A DNA stretch of 64,000 nt, taken from the NCBI GenBank assembly GCA_964059195.1, contig CAXKWD010000005.1, positions 150,255,265-150,319,264 of the forward strand, given 5' to 3'. Both the position numbers and the translations under genes were made by a program. Below are positions 46,155 to 58,034 of this stretch, piece after piece; the first letter of the stretch is position 1, and every line of letters starts with the position of its first letter. Below the pieces are notes generated by a model that made no database searches, had not been told where the DNA came from, and saw nothing but the letters and a program-made list of their open reading frames with translations. This DNA is from Ectobius pallidus (taxonomy: Eukaryota; Arthropoda; Insecta; Blattodea; Ectobiidae).

Positions 46155-46627
46155 ATAGTATATTGCGATACAAGTGCCGTAAGGCACGTGTACGGGTCGA
46201 GGAAACAGATTGAAAACCCGAGGCGCAGCCGAGGGTTTTTAAGTTTTCGAGACCCGTAAATGCCTTTACGGCCCGTGTGTTGCATGATATTTTTTGCACG
46301 ATGATTATTTATATCAATTTAATTATATTAATTGTGATATTACCTGAAAATATTATGTAAATACATTCTTGAAAATAGATGTTTATTTCAGAAAGTGATT
46401 CGCATGTGTTTGTTGTTATGGGAACCGAATATTTGTCCTGGGGGCCATGGCCATAAAGGCTTGTATTATGAAGTGTATCGTAATGAATTATGACGTAGCG
46501 CTTGGACCGTAAGTGTTTTAACCTCATCGCAACCGGCCTTAGCAACAAGACTGTGTGGGAATGTCAACTTACGATCCATGTAAACAAAGTTCGTAAGTAC
46601 CACTTACTAGCTAAGGAGTGCAAAAAA
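46155..46627. repeat. Dyad-symmetric repeat, copy 2
   Basis: ATAGTATATTGCGATACAAG, then GTACGGGTCGAGGAAACAG, the AAAACCCGAGGCGCAGCCGA hairpin, GAGACCCGTAAATGCCTTTA, TTTTTTGCACGA, and the end GCTAAGGAGTGCAAAAAAT. Very similar to 16254-16734. Confidence 0.75.
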
Positions 46628-47207
46628 TTCCTTTTAGCAATTCATTACTTAAAAAAACTAAATATAAGTCATAATGGAAAATTTATTGGTCTTTTCTTTA
46701 AATTTTGTGCCATTTTTTCATTATTTTCATTTTGCATTTTTCACTATTTTATGGCCATTAAATGCCTTGCTCTACTCATTACTAATTTGCACTTTATTCT
46801 TGAAATAATCATTACAAATACAACGCGAGCTTCAGAACTTCCCTGGATAAAGTCAGAGAGCCAGCAATTTATAATTTGAAAAACTCGTTACATTACCTAT
46901 GATAATGTACTGTACAATAAAATTAAGCATTTAAAATTCACATGACAACGTACTGTGCTACATTCAACTCACTCAGCACGAACAACAGAACATTATTTAC
47001 GATTACACGTTACTTCAATATTAATGTTCTCATGAATTAATACCACATTACTAAAATATAGAATGTTATTAATTTCACCGCCGCATCTAATGTAAATACA
47101 ACAAAATTAAATAAACACATACCAGTAGAATAACCAATAACCTAACCAAAACTTAACAGTATGTTGCAAATAGAATGTGGAAATAGAATACCCATTGACT
47201 CTTTTTA
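46628..47207. other. No recognised gene
   Basis: The 125-codon frame at 46502-46879 starts inside the repeat and has no known domain. Confidence 0.4.
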
Positions 47208-47928
47208 GATATTTCCTCTGCTCATCATAGACACTGTAGGGAGAGGAAGTGTGTTCGACCCCCAAATTCGGAAGTTGAGTTTTTAACATAAATACACGTT
47301 TTGAGGTCTCTGAATCCAAAAACACTATTTTCAGAAACATCTTTGTGTATGTTTGTCTGTGAACAGCCTAGCTCCAGAACGGAAAATCGCATGAAAACAA
47401 AATTTTGTATTTGGGTTAAGTACCTTCAGAAGATGTGACACGGAGATTTGTGATGACTTTCTCTTATTTTAAGGGGACCTTACATGAAGACAATTTTGAT
47501 TTTCGCAATTTTTTCAGAAACGGCTCTATCGATTTTATTTAAATTTTGTACATGGGGTGCTTATTCTAAGAGCTAAAACTTTTATTTGAAAATATTTCGA
47601 AAAATTATCTGAAGGGTTTTATAAACTACCCAATGTTTGTAAAAACCATCTTGCCTGGTAACAATAAAGCTATGCAACCGAATAAACGCTCTTTCTCATG
47701 CGGCATCTTATTCTATACCAGAATGTGAAGTGATAAAAATTTATTGGACATGCATAGAGCAAAGAAAGTTAGTTATTTGGGTTCTATATCCCTCGGGGAT
47801 GCGATACAATGTGATAACGGAACTTTCTTCATGACTATAACCAATTTACTTGGAGATAGGCCTATCATATATAATAGGCCTATATTATATAAAAGACAAA
47901 CTTTTATTTGAGCAGAGGAAATTATGTG
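47208..47928 (+). repeat. Unclassified repeat, copy A
   Basis: It starts TTTCCTCTGCTCAT and ends GAGCAGAGGAAATT, so the ends are inverted (consensus ACTTCCTCTGCCC). Internal landmarks: TTCGACCCCCAAATTC, TTAACATAAATACACGTTTT, CTAGCTCCAGAACGGAAAAT, GTATTTGGGTTA, ATGGGGTGCTTATTCTAAGA and CCTCGGGGATGCGATACAAT. There is no convincing protein. Confidence 0.75.
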
Positions 47929-47949
47929 AGTTTCACATCACTTTTTACT

Positions 47950-48640
47950 TCCTCTGCCCGTACCATTGGTATTATAGGTAGAGGAAGTATTGTATTCGAC
48001 CCCCAAATTCAAAGTTGAGTTTTTAACATAAATAGCACGTTTTGACATTCCTTCAATCCAAAAATACTATTTTCGGAAACATGTCTGTGTCTCTGTGTGG
48101 ATGTCTGTGAACAGCATAGCTCCAGAACGGAAAATTGTATGAAAACAAAATTTTGTATTTGGGTCATGTACCTTCTGAAGATGTGACATGAAGATTGGGG
48201 ACAAGTTTACCTTATTTTTAAATAAATTTTTGTTTTTCGTGATTTTCTCGAACACGGCTCTTACGATTTTCTTTAAATTTTGCACATGGGTTGAATATAC
48301 TAAGTGCTAAAACTTTTATTTGAAACATGTTTTCGAAAATTTCTCTGAAGGGTAGTTATAAGCCACCCACTCTGAATACGCGCTCTTGAAAATACGGCCT
48401 CTTGTAACAGAAAATCGCACGAAAACAAGATTTTGTATTTGGATTAGGTACTTTTTGGGGATGTGACAAGAAGATTGGCGACGACCTTCGATTATTTTTA
48501 AGGGGACTTTACATGAAGAAAATTTAATTTGTCGCGATTTTCTTGAAAACAGCTCTTACGGGTTTTACACATGGGGTGCTTATACTAAGAGCTAAAACTT
48601 TTATCCAAAACATAAGTTATAAGCCACCCACTCTCAATAA
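47950..48640 (+). repeat. Unclassified repeat, copy B with duplicated internal unit
   Basis: It starts TACTTCCTCTGCCCGTACC about 25 bases after copy A. The internal unit (GAACGGAAAAT... to GTTATAAGCCACCCACTCT) occurs twice, from about 48125 and from about 48410. The end is lost where a hAT-like fragment begins. Confidence 0.7.
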
Positions 48641-48765
48641 ACTAAAACTAAAAAAAAACTAAAAAAAAAAAAACCTATTGAAAATTGCAAAGAAACTAAA
48701 AGCTAATATAATATACTTTTTTAAACTAACACAGGGTTTATAAAACCCTAATAATCTGGGCCCTG
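48641..48765. mobile_element. Right end of a hAT-like element (family A), truncated
   Basis: Ends TAATCTGGGCCCTG followed by GTTATTAC. The interior has CTAAAA motifs. No left end is found. Confidence 0.5.
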
Positions 48766-48773
48766 GTTATTAC

Positions 48774-49378
48774 TACAACTACATTATATATTATCACTAA
48801 TATACAAATGTTCCAAAAATGAAATTGTAAGTTTTGTAACACTATCTTACGAAACAGATGATGGATCCAGCTATCATGATTCCAGTGAAAGTATAACTAC
48901 TGTATTTTCATTCATTTAAATTTTGTGTTAATTATAGTCTATAGCTACCTATTAATTTAAATATTTGAGAAATGCCGACGTTAAGCGATGGAAATTAATA
49001 TACTATATTCGGATAATTGTACCATTTTTCAAAAGTTTATATTATAAATTGGTTGCATTCACACAACCCCTAACATTCGCCAACAGAATTATCCTAAGTC
49101 ATATACAAATTACACTGACAGAATACAATTGTCAATAGCAACACGTGCCTTTTTACAGTCTTAGTGGTATACGAAAACTGTTAAAAGTAATTCGTACATT
49201 AATCAAATAGATAATAGAGAAACATGTTAATTATACGGCAATGTTTTATTGTAAACAATGGTTTCTCACTCAATATTGTTGTTCCTACCATCTTCTTTCA
49301 GATTTCTACATTGCAGTTTTCTTTTAACCCAGATATGCCTGAATATTCATACTTTCCCCGTATTTAAATGTTATTTTA
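48774..49378. other. No recognised gene
   Basis: Nothing identified. Confidence 0.4.
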
Positions 49379-49790
49379 TTACTTCCTCTGCCCATACCAT
49401 AGGTACTACATGTAGAGGAAGTATTGTTTTCGACCCCAAAATTCGAAGCTGATAAATACACGTTTTAAGGTCCCCTAATCCAAAAATACTATTTTCGAAA
49501 ACAGTCTCTGTGTGTGTCTGGATGGATGTGTGTGAAAAGCCTAACTCCTGAACGGAAAACCGTATGAAAACAGCATTTCGTATTTGGGTCGGATACCTTC
49601 TGAGGATGTGACACGAAGATTGACGACAAGTTTCTCTTGTTTTTAAGGGGACTTTACATGAAGGAATTTTCGATTTTCGCGATTTTCTCGAAAAGTCTCT
49701 AACGATATTCTTTAAATTTCGCTTAACCAAGTGATACAACTTTTATTTGAAACATTTTTTCGAACAAATTCTCTAAAGAGTAGGTATAAG

Positions 49791-50531
49791 TAGACTTCGG
49801 ATTTTAGGTAAAAACCTATTTTAATCCTTAAGTGATATATGGGCGAAAACTTGTATATGCATGTTTCATAAGTGCCTATGCCTAAAACTGATACTTTTAT
49901 AGGACCTAAAACAGCCTATTTTTACGTTAGAGCCTAATATTGCCTTTTAGCTTGTTTTTCCTCTAAAGTTCAAAATAAGTCATTTTTTTTTTTTTTATAA
50001 ATTCTAGCATTTTTTTTCAGTTCGTACTAAATTTTTAGCTCGGAATGTGCAGTACATGACACATTTGTGACGAGGTTAAAATAGTAAGGAACGTTTAGTC
50101 TTCAGTAGAAAAATTCCTTGAAATTCTCAAGAAAATGTAGTGTTTTTCTCCCGACTCCCACATCCAGCAAAAAAAAAAGTACTCTGAATCACTGAGGGAT
50201 ACAAGGGATTGAATATGCTAGTATGATATGCGTAGCTTCTGGGCACAGGGATTAGGTTTTCATTGCTATAGTTGTAATACAGGCCCTAGTAATAGGTCTA
50301 TATAATTCTGTGTACCATAGGCCTATATCTGTGTTTTATCATGATTACTGATTAATGGTGACTTCAATAAATATTATATTCTGCATTGCAATTAAGTTAT
50401 TTCAGAAAATTGGCAACTTAACGATTTTATAAGAGACTATTTTACGATTTTCAGAACCTATTTTCCAATTTTTAGAGCCTATTTTAGGTACCTAAAACAG
50501 CATTTTTGGCGGCCTAAAAGTCCGAAGTCTA
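49791..50531. mobile_element. hAT-like MITE (family A) nested in copy D
   Basis: Termini TAGACTTCGGATTTTAGG and CCTAAAAGTCCGAAGTCTA; flanks GGTATAAG (49783-49790) and GTTATAAG (50532-50539), 7 of 8 identical. The interior is rich in CCTAAAACAGCC and GAGCCTATTTT motifs. Confidence 0.85.
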
Positions 50532-50930
50532 GTTATAAGCCATCCACTCTGGATACGCGCTCTTTGCAACACGACCTCTTGTAACGGAAAATCGTACGAA
50601 AACAAAATTTTGTATTTGGATTAGGTAGGCTATATTCTGGGGATAGACAAAAAGATTGGTTACGACTTTCTCTTATTTGTAAGGGGACTTTACATTAAGA
50701 AAGTCTCGTTTGTCGCCATTTTCTCGAAAACAACTCTTATGATTTTGTTTAAATTTTACACATGGGGTGCTTACACTAAGAGCTAAAAGTTTTACTGAAG
50801 GGCAGTTATAAGCCACCCATTCTGAATATGTGCTCATTGCAATATGGCCGCTTGTTCTATGTATCAGGATATGAAGTGAAAAAAATATATTGGCCATGCT
50901 TAAAGTAAAGAAAGTTACGAGAGTGAATGA

Positions 50931-51361
50931 ATCAGATTTTATTTGGGTTATTATTATAATTATTATAATTTATTTTCCAAATAATGTAATCCTATTTTAC
51001 CTTGGTATATTAGGGTTATAGTTATATACATAATAAATTATATTATGTTTTGTACTAACATTTGGAACTGTAGATGTGAATTACAAAATGCTAAGATGGC
51101 AAGTAAAATGTACTACACAATTACATTAACATTTAACATTATAACAAACTAAATGAATTAACTTAATAGACTATAAGATGGCACGCAAAATACACTACAT
51201 AATATACATTAACATTTAACATAACACTTACTTACTAAATTAATTAACTTAATAAACTAATCACTTAACTGCTAAATTGTTTTGCCCTGTCCTTGTCTAC
51301 ATTTAGAAGTGTTTCTTACACCTATTTTTGTGGGACAGACTTTATGGTAACATCACAAAGC
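50931..51361 (-). mobile_element. LINE 3' tail inserted in copy D, with a tandem duplication
   Basis: Near 50975-51030 the minus strand reads CTATAACCCTAATATACCAA then GGTAAAATAGG, the LINE tail also seen at 8062, 31627 and 36187. TTACGAGAGTGAATG before it and TTACAAGAGAATGGG after it may be an imperfect target duplication. Two units starting AAGATGGCA (51092-51173 and 51175-51258) are tandemly duplicated. Confidence 0.55.
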
Positions 51362-51545
51362 TTACAAGAGAATGGGTTATGTATCCTTCGGGGATGCGAT
51401 GGGATGTGGTAACGGCATTCTCTTCATTTTTACTACCAATTTCCATTAAGAGAATGCCATACATAATAATTACAATAACTATACTCGTATTATACTAAGA
51501 GACTAACTTTTATTTGCGCAGAGGAAGTTATGTAAGTTTCACGTA

Positions 51546-52424
51546 AGATTTTGTTTCTAATTCCCTGGAACATTTTATTCTGTCCCTGTTGAAAGAAAAT
51601 TATTATAGTTCATTGAAGTCAATAGAAATTATGAATTTATAGAATTCATGGACATAAATGGCCAGAAGTTTGCAGTTTTCGGTTGCCGATGTCCTTTCTT
51701 TTGCCATTATTTTGTGTTTTAATGTCCTTCTTTGCCTCTCTAATATTGCAATTGAAGAGTAGATGTTCAGATGAACAAGAAATGATTTGTTTGTTCACAA
51801 CATTTTAGCAAAACCACGACTTTTTCTTGTTCCTATGCCACAAAATAGTAGAAATACTTTCATCATTATGAATTCATAATATAGGACTACGTATAGGCCT
51901 ATAATCTTTACAATGATCTTTGTTTTGGACATATCTGTTATACCGGCATCAGTAAGAAGAAATCTAAGTAATTACATGCTAGATTAGTACATACGGATTT
52001 ACTCCTAAGGGTCTCTTAATACTTGTGTTTTCCCCACGTTCTTTCCGTACATTACCTCGGGTGAGTTGTTAGCAACGATAATGAACAGTGGAACTTCTTG
52101 GAATAAATAAAACAAACAGAAAAGAAATACAGTACAAACAAGGAGAAAACTTTTAAAGAGAAAGTAATACACTAATAAAATGAAATATTTTCGCACTATA
52201 AATTGAAATATTTTCAAGTAAATACGGTCTTACCAGTGTCATACATAGACTTAAAAATTAGATTTCAAATAGTAGTTCAAGCAGCTGGAATAAGTTTGGT
52301 CGAGTTTTAGATGCTAAGCACTAATCTAAGTGCCACGGAAAGGAAAGAGAAACCTTATATGAAACACTCACAACACTTCCTCTACCTTAAGTACCGATAG
52401 TTCACAATGCCATATTCTCGCTTC
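51546..52424. other. No recognised gene
   Basis: Nothing identified. Confidence 0.4.
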
Positions 52425-52427
52425 ACA

Positions 52428-52515
52428 TTTCATCCTCCGTGTTTTAATTACCCTTACTATATCCGGTGACGAATAAAGGTTATGAAGCTCATCGATATGC
52501 AGTTTTCTCCATTAC
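52428..52515 (-). pseudogene. LINE C-terminal fragment
   Basis: CATCCTCCGTGTTTTAATTA, CCCTTACTATATCCGGTGA and ATGAAGCTCATCGATATGCA are the antisense of the HDLYSSPNIVRVIK-type coding at 9290-9345. Confidence 0.65.
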
Positions 52516-52574
52516 GAAAGGACAAAGTTCTAGTTGGATAGGCCTAAGCATATGTGAAGGAATATGTGGGTAGT

Positions 52575-52925
52575 GTTATATGTCAAAGCTAACTGTATTG
52601 CAACTTCCAAAGCCGTATATGAACAATGTAAAACAATATGTTGTCATGAGAACTGATTTGCATTTGATAAATTCTTTCTAATATACAGCCATAAAATAGA
52701 CACTGAATTGGGCATTACTCCGGTACCGGTCAATCGATTTGGTCCAATATCAATAGGCTTCTTCTCATGTACGTTATAAATGCTTATACCAAGTGTCACG
52801 AAAATCCGATAAAGTGTATTTGAGTTATCGCGCGTACAGACACACGGACAGACAGACAGACGGACAGACATTTTCCCATCCATCACATAATCTCATTAAG
52901 TATCATTCTGGAACTTAATAACTAT
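52575..52925. repeat. Unclassified repeat with ACAGACACA motif, copy 2
   Basis: Matches 30530-30900: CTAACTGTATTGCAACTTCC, ACTCCGGTACCGGTCAATCG, GTCACGAAAATCCGATAAAG, then an ACAGACACACGGACAGACAG run. Confidence 0.75.
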
Positions 52926-52985
52926 ATTATTCAAAGAGGCTAACATTTATCTGGGCAGAGGAAGTTATGTGAATTTCACGTCAGA
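52926..52985 (+). repeat. 3' end fragment of the 47-51 kb repeat
   Basis: AGAGGCTAACATTTATCTGG then GCAGAGGAAGTTATGTGAATTTCACGTCAGA-type sequence equals the end of copies A and D. Confidence 0.7.
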
Positions 52986-54340
52986 CTTTTACTCCACATG
53001 CAGTCTAAGCCTGGGCCTTCCCTTTCAAGATATTACTGACATCTGCAGGACGCTAGGAAGAACGAACATCATAATGCAAACGCTATAGCATGATACTGGC
53101 AGTGATCTGTATACCTCATGCAGCATCTGCTCATCTGCATATGTATTACTCTTGCATTCACGTTGATCTTGTCGTCATTAAGTGGGTTGGGAATCTTGTC
53201 TTTGTATCTTCTGTGGGTTGGCAAGCTTCTCGATGGACCAACCAACGCTCCGCATCCGATCGGCAGCTGGTGCCTCCGTCCAAAGTCATCACTGCCTCAT
53301 GTCACACCAAAACAGGCATAACTCAACCCGTATGGCACCTCCCTTACCCTTGAACTATCCACAAAGCACCGGGCTCTCGCATTGATTGATAGCTCCCTCA
53401 GACTTTCACATTATGTATATTAAAAAATGATACACATGCATTCCCCCTTTACTATATATTGTTAGAGGAAAGAACAATCATTATCGATACGTATAACAAA
53501 TATGGGCTATAATATATTTTTTTTCCTCCTTCCTCACAAAATCCTGCAGGCATTTGAGTTCTTTGAATAAGGTTATTAGTTAACTATCTCAATCACAACA
53601 AATAAAACAGGAGTAACTGAAACAAATCTAGTTTGCCATTGTGTTGCCGCCGCCAATGATTTACAGCAAACCTAAGGGCTTCAACTTGCCGCTATTTCGG
53701 TTGCATGACTGTGAATTGCAAATAGGCTTCTATGTTGTTTTGATTCATTACCTGTGATCTATTAACACGCGCAAGAAGTGCAGTACTTTGTCAAAAATAT
53801 GTAGTACTACAAAAATATGTAGTTAACAGTATAATAGTATCCATTTGTATAATAAGTTAGGATATGGTTTTGATGAAATTGCATCTTTTTTCTAGAGGCA
53901 CAGAAACAATGTTGCGTTCGTATTTGCATATTTTATGTTAAATGCAACCTTATTTGACATTTTTTTTGCTTTTTGCATATTGTCTCTTAAGAGCATCGTT
54001 TATTAAGGTTGCCATTTCTGATTTATTTAGTTCAATTCTGTGTAGAAACTCTCAATAATAATAACAATAGGCCTATATTTCTTTTTAGAGTTTCCTGTGA
54101 TATTTTCTGTATTCTTGCCAATAAAATCAATTTTTGTGCACACTTTAAGGGGTTTTTTTCTCTACAGACCAAATTTTTTATTTTAACTTCCATTCCTACG
54201 TAATGGACCAGGCCAGCCAAATTCTTCAATATAATTCCGGCTAAAACGTGCATAAAGTTTTTATTGTCTAGTGTAGTTCTACGGAAAACTGGTAACCAAT
54301 GACAAAAAGGCTATTCTTGAAGGCAAAATATTTTATTTAC
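52986..54340. other. No recognised gene; three-frame open patch at 53090-53385
   Basis: Three plus-strand frames stay open together in a GC-richer patch (53090-53353, 53118-53321, 53182-53385). No known motif in any. Possibly an exon relic or chance. Confidence 0.3.
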
Positions 54341-54344
54341 AAAT

Positions 54345-54400
54345 CGCGAATCTATCGATAAACTCATAAACTCTCGTGGGATTACCTATGATAATTTCCT
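54345..54400. repeat. Short repeat, inverted relative to 62577-62629
   Basis: CGCGAATCTATCGATAAACT, then CTCTCGTGGGATTACCTATG and ATAATTT. Its reverse complement occurs at 62577-62629 with few differences. Confidence 0.7.
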
Positions 54401-54854
54401 GCTTTATCCGAACGCTTCCAAGTAAATTCGAATATTCAGTAATTGTTTTCATTAAGTTAGATTTGAAACTAAAATAATAAAATAAAATAGGAGAGCAACT
54501 TTCTGGTCCCCAATGTCGATCTGGCGACAGAAAATTTCGCGCCCTGATCTAGGCCCTTAACAACATCGAAATATGCTAAGGCAGATTTCGTGAAACGAGC
54601 TAACCAATAAATTCAGAACCTGTTGAATGGTGGAATTTAATAATTATTCGCTCGCTTCAGATGAGCGAATTATTTAATCATACATAGTCTTCTTTAATGT
54701 AAGGAGAGAAATAGCTATGCTATTTTAGAATCTGAAACATGAATATGCTTAAAAACGTTCATCAAGAATTCATGTCTTATTTTGAATTGAATTAGGCTAC
54801 TTGGATCAAAACAGAGTTGTCAAGTAAAACTATTTCACTGTAGGCCTAATGAAT
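54401..54854. other. No recognised gene
   Basis: Nothing identified. Confidence 0.4.
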
Positions 54855-54862
54855 GTTGAAAC

Positions 54863-55614
54863 TATGTTCCGGATTCTTAGGTTTTAAACTATTTTGTTCC
54901 TAACTTTAATAATTTAACATAATTATCAATTTCAATGTCATGGCAGTCACATGGTCCAATCTTATAAAACCTAAAAATGGCTAAAACTGATTTTTTATTA
55001 TAATAACTTACCATAGAATAAAGTAATAATACGTAACTAATCTAGTTAGACCCATTACTGTTCTATTACAAGTTATCTTTTCAAAATCTGCCTACATTTT
55101 TCATCTCGCTCAATGTTGCCAGTAGATTTCTAAAACAAAATATTCCATGCACTTTATAATTTTGTACCCCATTGTCCCAGTAAAGGACATCGTTGGTGAA
55201 CCGAAATTCCTGCTTCTTTAGAAGCAAATTAGAAGTATTCTTAAATAGCTTGCACTAATAGTTCGCTCCAGCAAGTCGCAAAGTATTTTAATAGTTGTTT
55301 GATTAATTGAAAGACGTTCTTGTTAAGTTCATGAAGTGGAATTGGATGACAGGGGTATTTCTAAAATTGTAAACTGTTCAAAATTAATCAAAAGTCTTCC
55401 TAAAGTGTTCCTGTAGTTTTTCGTTCAGAGTAAAGGGAACTGTATGGAAAAATTAAGTCAATTAATATATTTTTCAGTGTGTTTGGCTTATAGTGAAACT
55501 TAGGAAAAAACTTGTCTGAAAATGGTAAATAAACAACTAAAAAAACTATTTTAATGTGTTTAAAAATAATATTACAGGATTTATAAAAAAACTATAGCTT
55601 AAATCCGGGCCCTA
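54863..55614. mobile_element. hAT-like MITE (family A), older copy
   Basis: Left end TATGTTCCGGATTCTTAGG, right end CTTAAATCCGGGCCCTA; flanks GTTGAAAC and GTTATCAA are only partly alike, consistent with age. The interior has CTAAAAATGGCTAAAAC and similar motifs; no coding. Confidence 0.7.
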
Positions 55615-55622
55615 GTTATCAA

Positions 55623-55955
55623 CACAAGTATACGAGATGGGTTCAACCTTTATAGCCTAGGCTTTTCTGTAATAAAATGTCATTAACAAAATTAAATACT
55701 ATCCTGCTTCAGTTTAGCCTTTAGTAAGTTGAACACTATTTCCTTTTTCTTGAATACAGCTTTAACTTAATTTAAGGATAGAGACAATAACATTCTCTTA
55801 AGCAATGCAGTGCTTTTTTATTTTATGGGGAGGGGAATAGTTCAAATAGTTTGCGCTCAAATCATCATTATTACCGTGGTCTTGATTACAGATAATAAAA
55901 TATGTTGTTTACACACGTCTCTTCTATGAGGAAAAATGGGATAAGATACAAATAT
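55623..55955. other. No recognised gene
   Basis: Nothing identified. Confidence 0.4.
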
Positions 55956-55957
55956 TT

Positions 55958-56205
55958 TGCTTACTTACTCACTCAATGGCACCTAAGCAAGCTAATGGAA
56001 TATTATCTACTTATTTTATGGAATCCGGAGGTTCATTGCCGCGCTTACTTGAGACAGCCATTCAACCCTATTCTGTGCCAACACTATCCAACCATCCCTC
56101 GCAAATCCTACTTCCCTTAAATCTATCCTAACATTGTCCTCCCACCTACGTCTAGGTCTTCCAAGTGGTCTTTTTACTTCGGGTCTCCCATTCAATATAT
56201 TTTTT
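55958..56205 (-). pseudogene. LINE C-terminus and 3' UTR
   Basis: The minus strand encodes RPEVKRPLGRPRRRWEDNVR, IDLREVGFARDGWIVLAQNR, VEWLSQVSAAMNLRIP and stop at 56016, followed by the 3' tail ending CATTGAGTGAGTAAGTAAGC. Better preserved than its relatives, but 5' truncated. Confidence 0.8.
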
Positions 56206-57006
56206 AAACTAATAAAATTGTAGACCTGCACTGATAAGTAGATTGAATTAAATCGACCCAGTAAAATGTAAGACCTCCCACATCCACATACACAATGACG
56301 TACTAGTTGTGCCTGGAGCTGATGTCACGGCTGATCGGCAGCCATGAGATGTGCCACTGATGTCGAGGAACACCCAGCAGCCCAGCAGTGTCTTCGCTTC
56401 ATGGGACATTGAAATTACGCACCTCAGTATGCATACATCAAATGACACCCTTCATGTAATATGTACCATGCCACCCACACAGAACACGTTGTACGAAATT
56501 TGTTACTTGCATTTAGTTGAACACCCACTAACTCGCCTAGTTTCATTTGCAGGTTTAAGTTTTGCTACTTTATATAAGCATATAAGATAAAATGTTGTGA
56601 TTGGCAATGCCTATGGGGATATTTTTCGTAACCTTTAGGATTTTTATTAGCAAATTCTTAAATTGGTAAATTTATCTTAAATTTATAATACAACTATTAT
56701 GGAAAATAAATTGGAAGAAAGATTTAAATTTCATGCAAATTATACAATGGAGTAGGCTATAAAAATTAAACTATAGGTCTAATCATTGTGTTGTTTTCTG
56801 TGCGGTGCGACGTGGGTTAATATATCGTGTGAGAAATTAGCCTCAGCAAATATAGGGCTACATAGACTACTGAATTTTATTCTAGAGGGTGAAAGTAACA
56901 TTGAAAAAATAGCACAGCTATTAACTTCACTGCCTGATCACCTGGAGCGCTGTGATCATTTCTGTTTCCGAGTTTTGACATGCACTGTTCACTTCTAATA
57001 AAAATA
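56206..57006. other. No recognised gene
   Basis: A 70-codon frame (56786-56998) ends just before an A-rich run and an AAT array, as a retroposed tail would, but its sequence is not recognised. Confidence 0.35.
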
Positions 57007-57019
57007 AAAATAAAATAAA

Positions 57020-57059
<40 letters not shown>

Positions 57060-57070
57060 GTAATAATAAC
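57007..57070. repeat. A-rich (AAT)n microsatellite
   Basis: AAATAAAAT units followed by about 14 AAT units. Confidence 0.9.
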
Positions 57071-58034
57071 AATGGTGTTCTGTGGTCTATTCTGAATGTG
57101 TAGGATAGCTGACGTAAGAAATTGCAAAGTAAAAAAAATATACTGTATATATTATGCAACTTAACATGACAATCTTCTCTTAGTAAGAATTCCTTAAAAA
57201 ACAAAACAAAAAAAAACTTGCAATTATACAGTTAAGAAGGACAATTCGAATTCTTCTGAGAAATAGCTTTTTTAATTAAAACATAGCACCCAATAGAACC
57301 CTTATCTATGTATATAGACCTATCTATGTCTGCGAGTTCCAGGACAGCACGTTTTCCGTATCAACGGGTCTATCAATAGGCTTATTGAATAACTGTAATG
57401 TTCTCTTAATTAGTTTACCTTTACCTACGTTGCCTAGGATTCTATAGGCTAGTTCTGAAGTATGAAAGGTGGTAATTATTAATCAGTGTACTGCTGCCAT
57501 CAATAATGGCATAATTATATTTCCATCATATTTGTTCTTAAAAATAAATAAAACAGTGGTGAAAATTATCTATTTAAAGAATAAAACATTTTATAGCTTC
57601 CATTTGTATTATCATATAGGCTAGGAACTCTAGGCGCTTTTATGGTTTTATGTACTTTCAAGTATTACAGTATTTTCCCACATGCCATAAAAAAAATTGG
57701 AAGACGAAAAGTACTTGAAAATTATACATTACATTGTTACCCCTTAGCTAATAATATGCCTCCTCCCATCTACATTATGCAATTTTTCATTTCCTTTTAT
57801 ACCCTTGTTCTCCTGTTCACCCATATTTCTGTATGTTTCTCTGTTTATGTTCCTGAAAATAGACCTATAAAATTGCCATGCTAGTAAGTACAAATCGCCT
57901 GACTTAATAAAGCTGGAATATTAGACTTACAGTAAATGAGGTAAGACGGAAAGTTAAAATGAAAAGAGAGCAATAATTTTTTATATAACACACACACTCT
58001 CACATAAATATCAAACTAACTTTCTTATTTACTT
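57071..58034. other. No recognised gene
   Basis: Nothing identified; an 80-codon frame at 57642-57884 has no known motif. Confidence 0.4.

Larger units (their letters stand above)
49380..51545 (+). repeat. Unclassified repeat, copy D, with two nested insertions
   Basis: It starts TACTTCCTCTGCCCATACC and ends GCGCAGAGGAAGTTATG. It carries two internal tandem units. A hAT-like MITE (49791-50531) and a LINE tail (about 50931-51361) interrupt it; sequence on either side of each continues the consensus seen in copy A. Confidence 0.75.

Noticed and set aside
46502..46879. 125-codon frame
   Set aside because: It begins inside the dyad repeat and shows no known motif.
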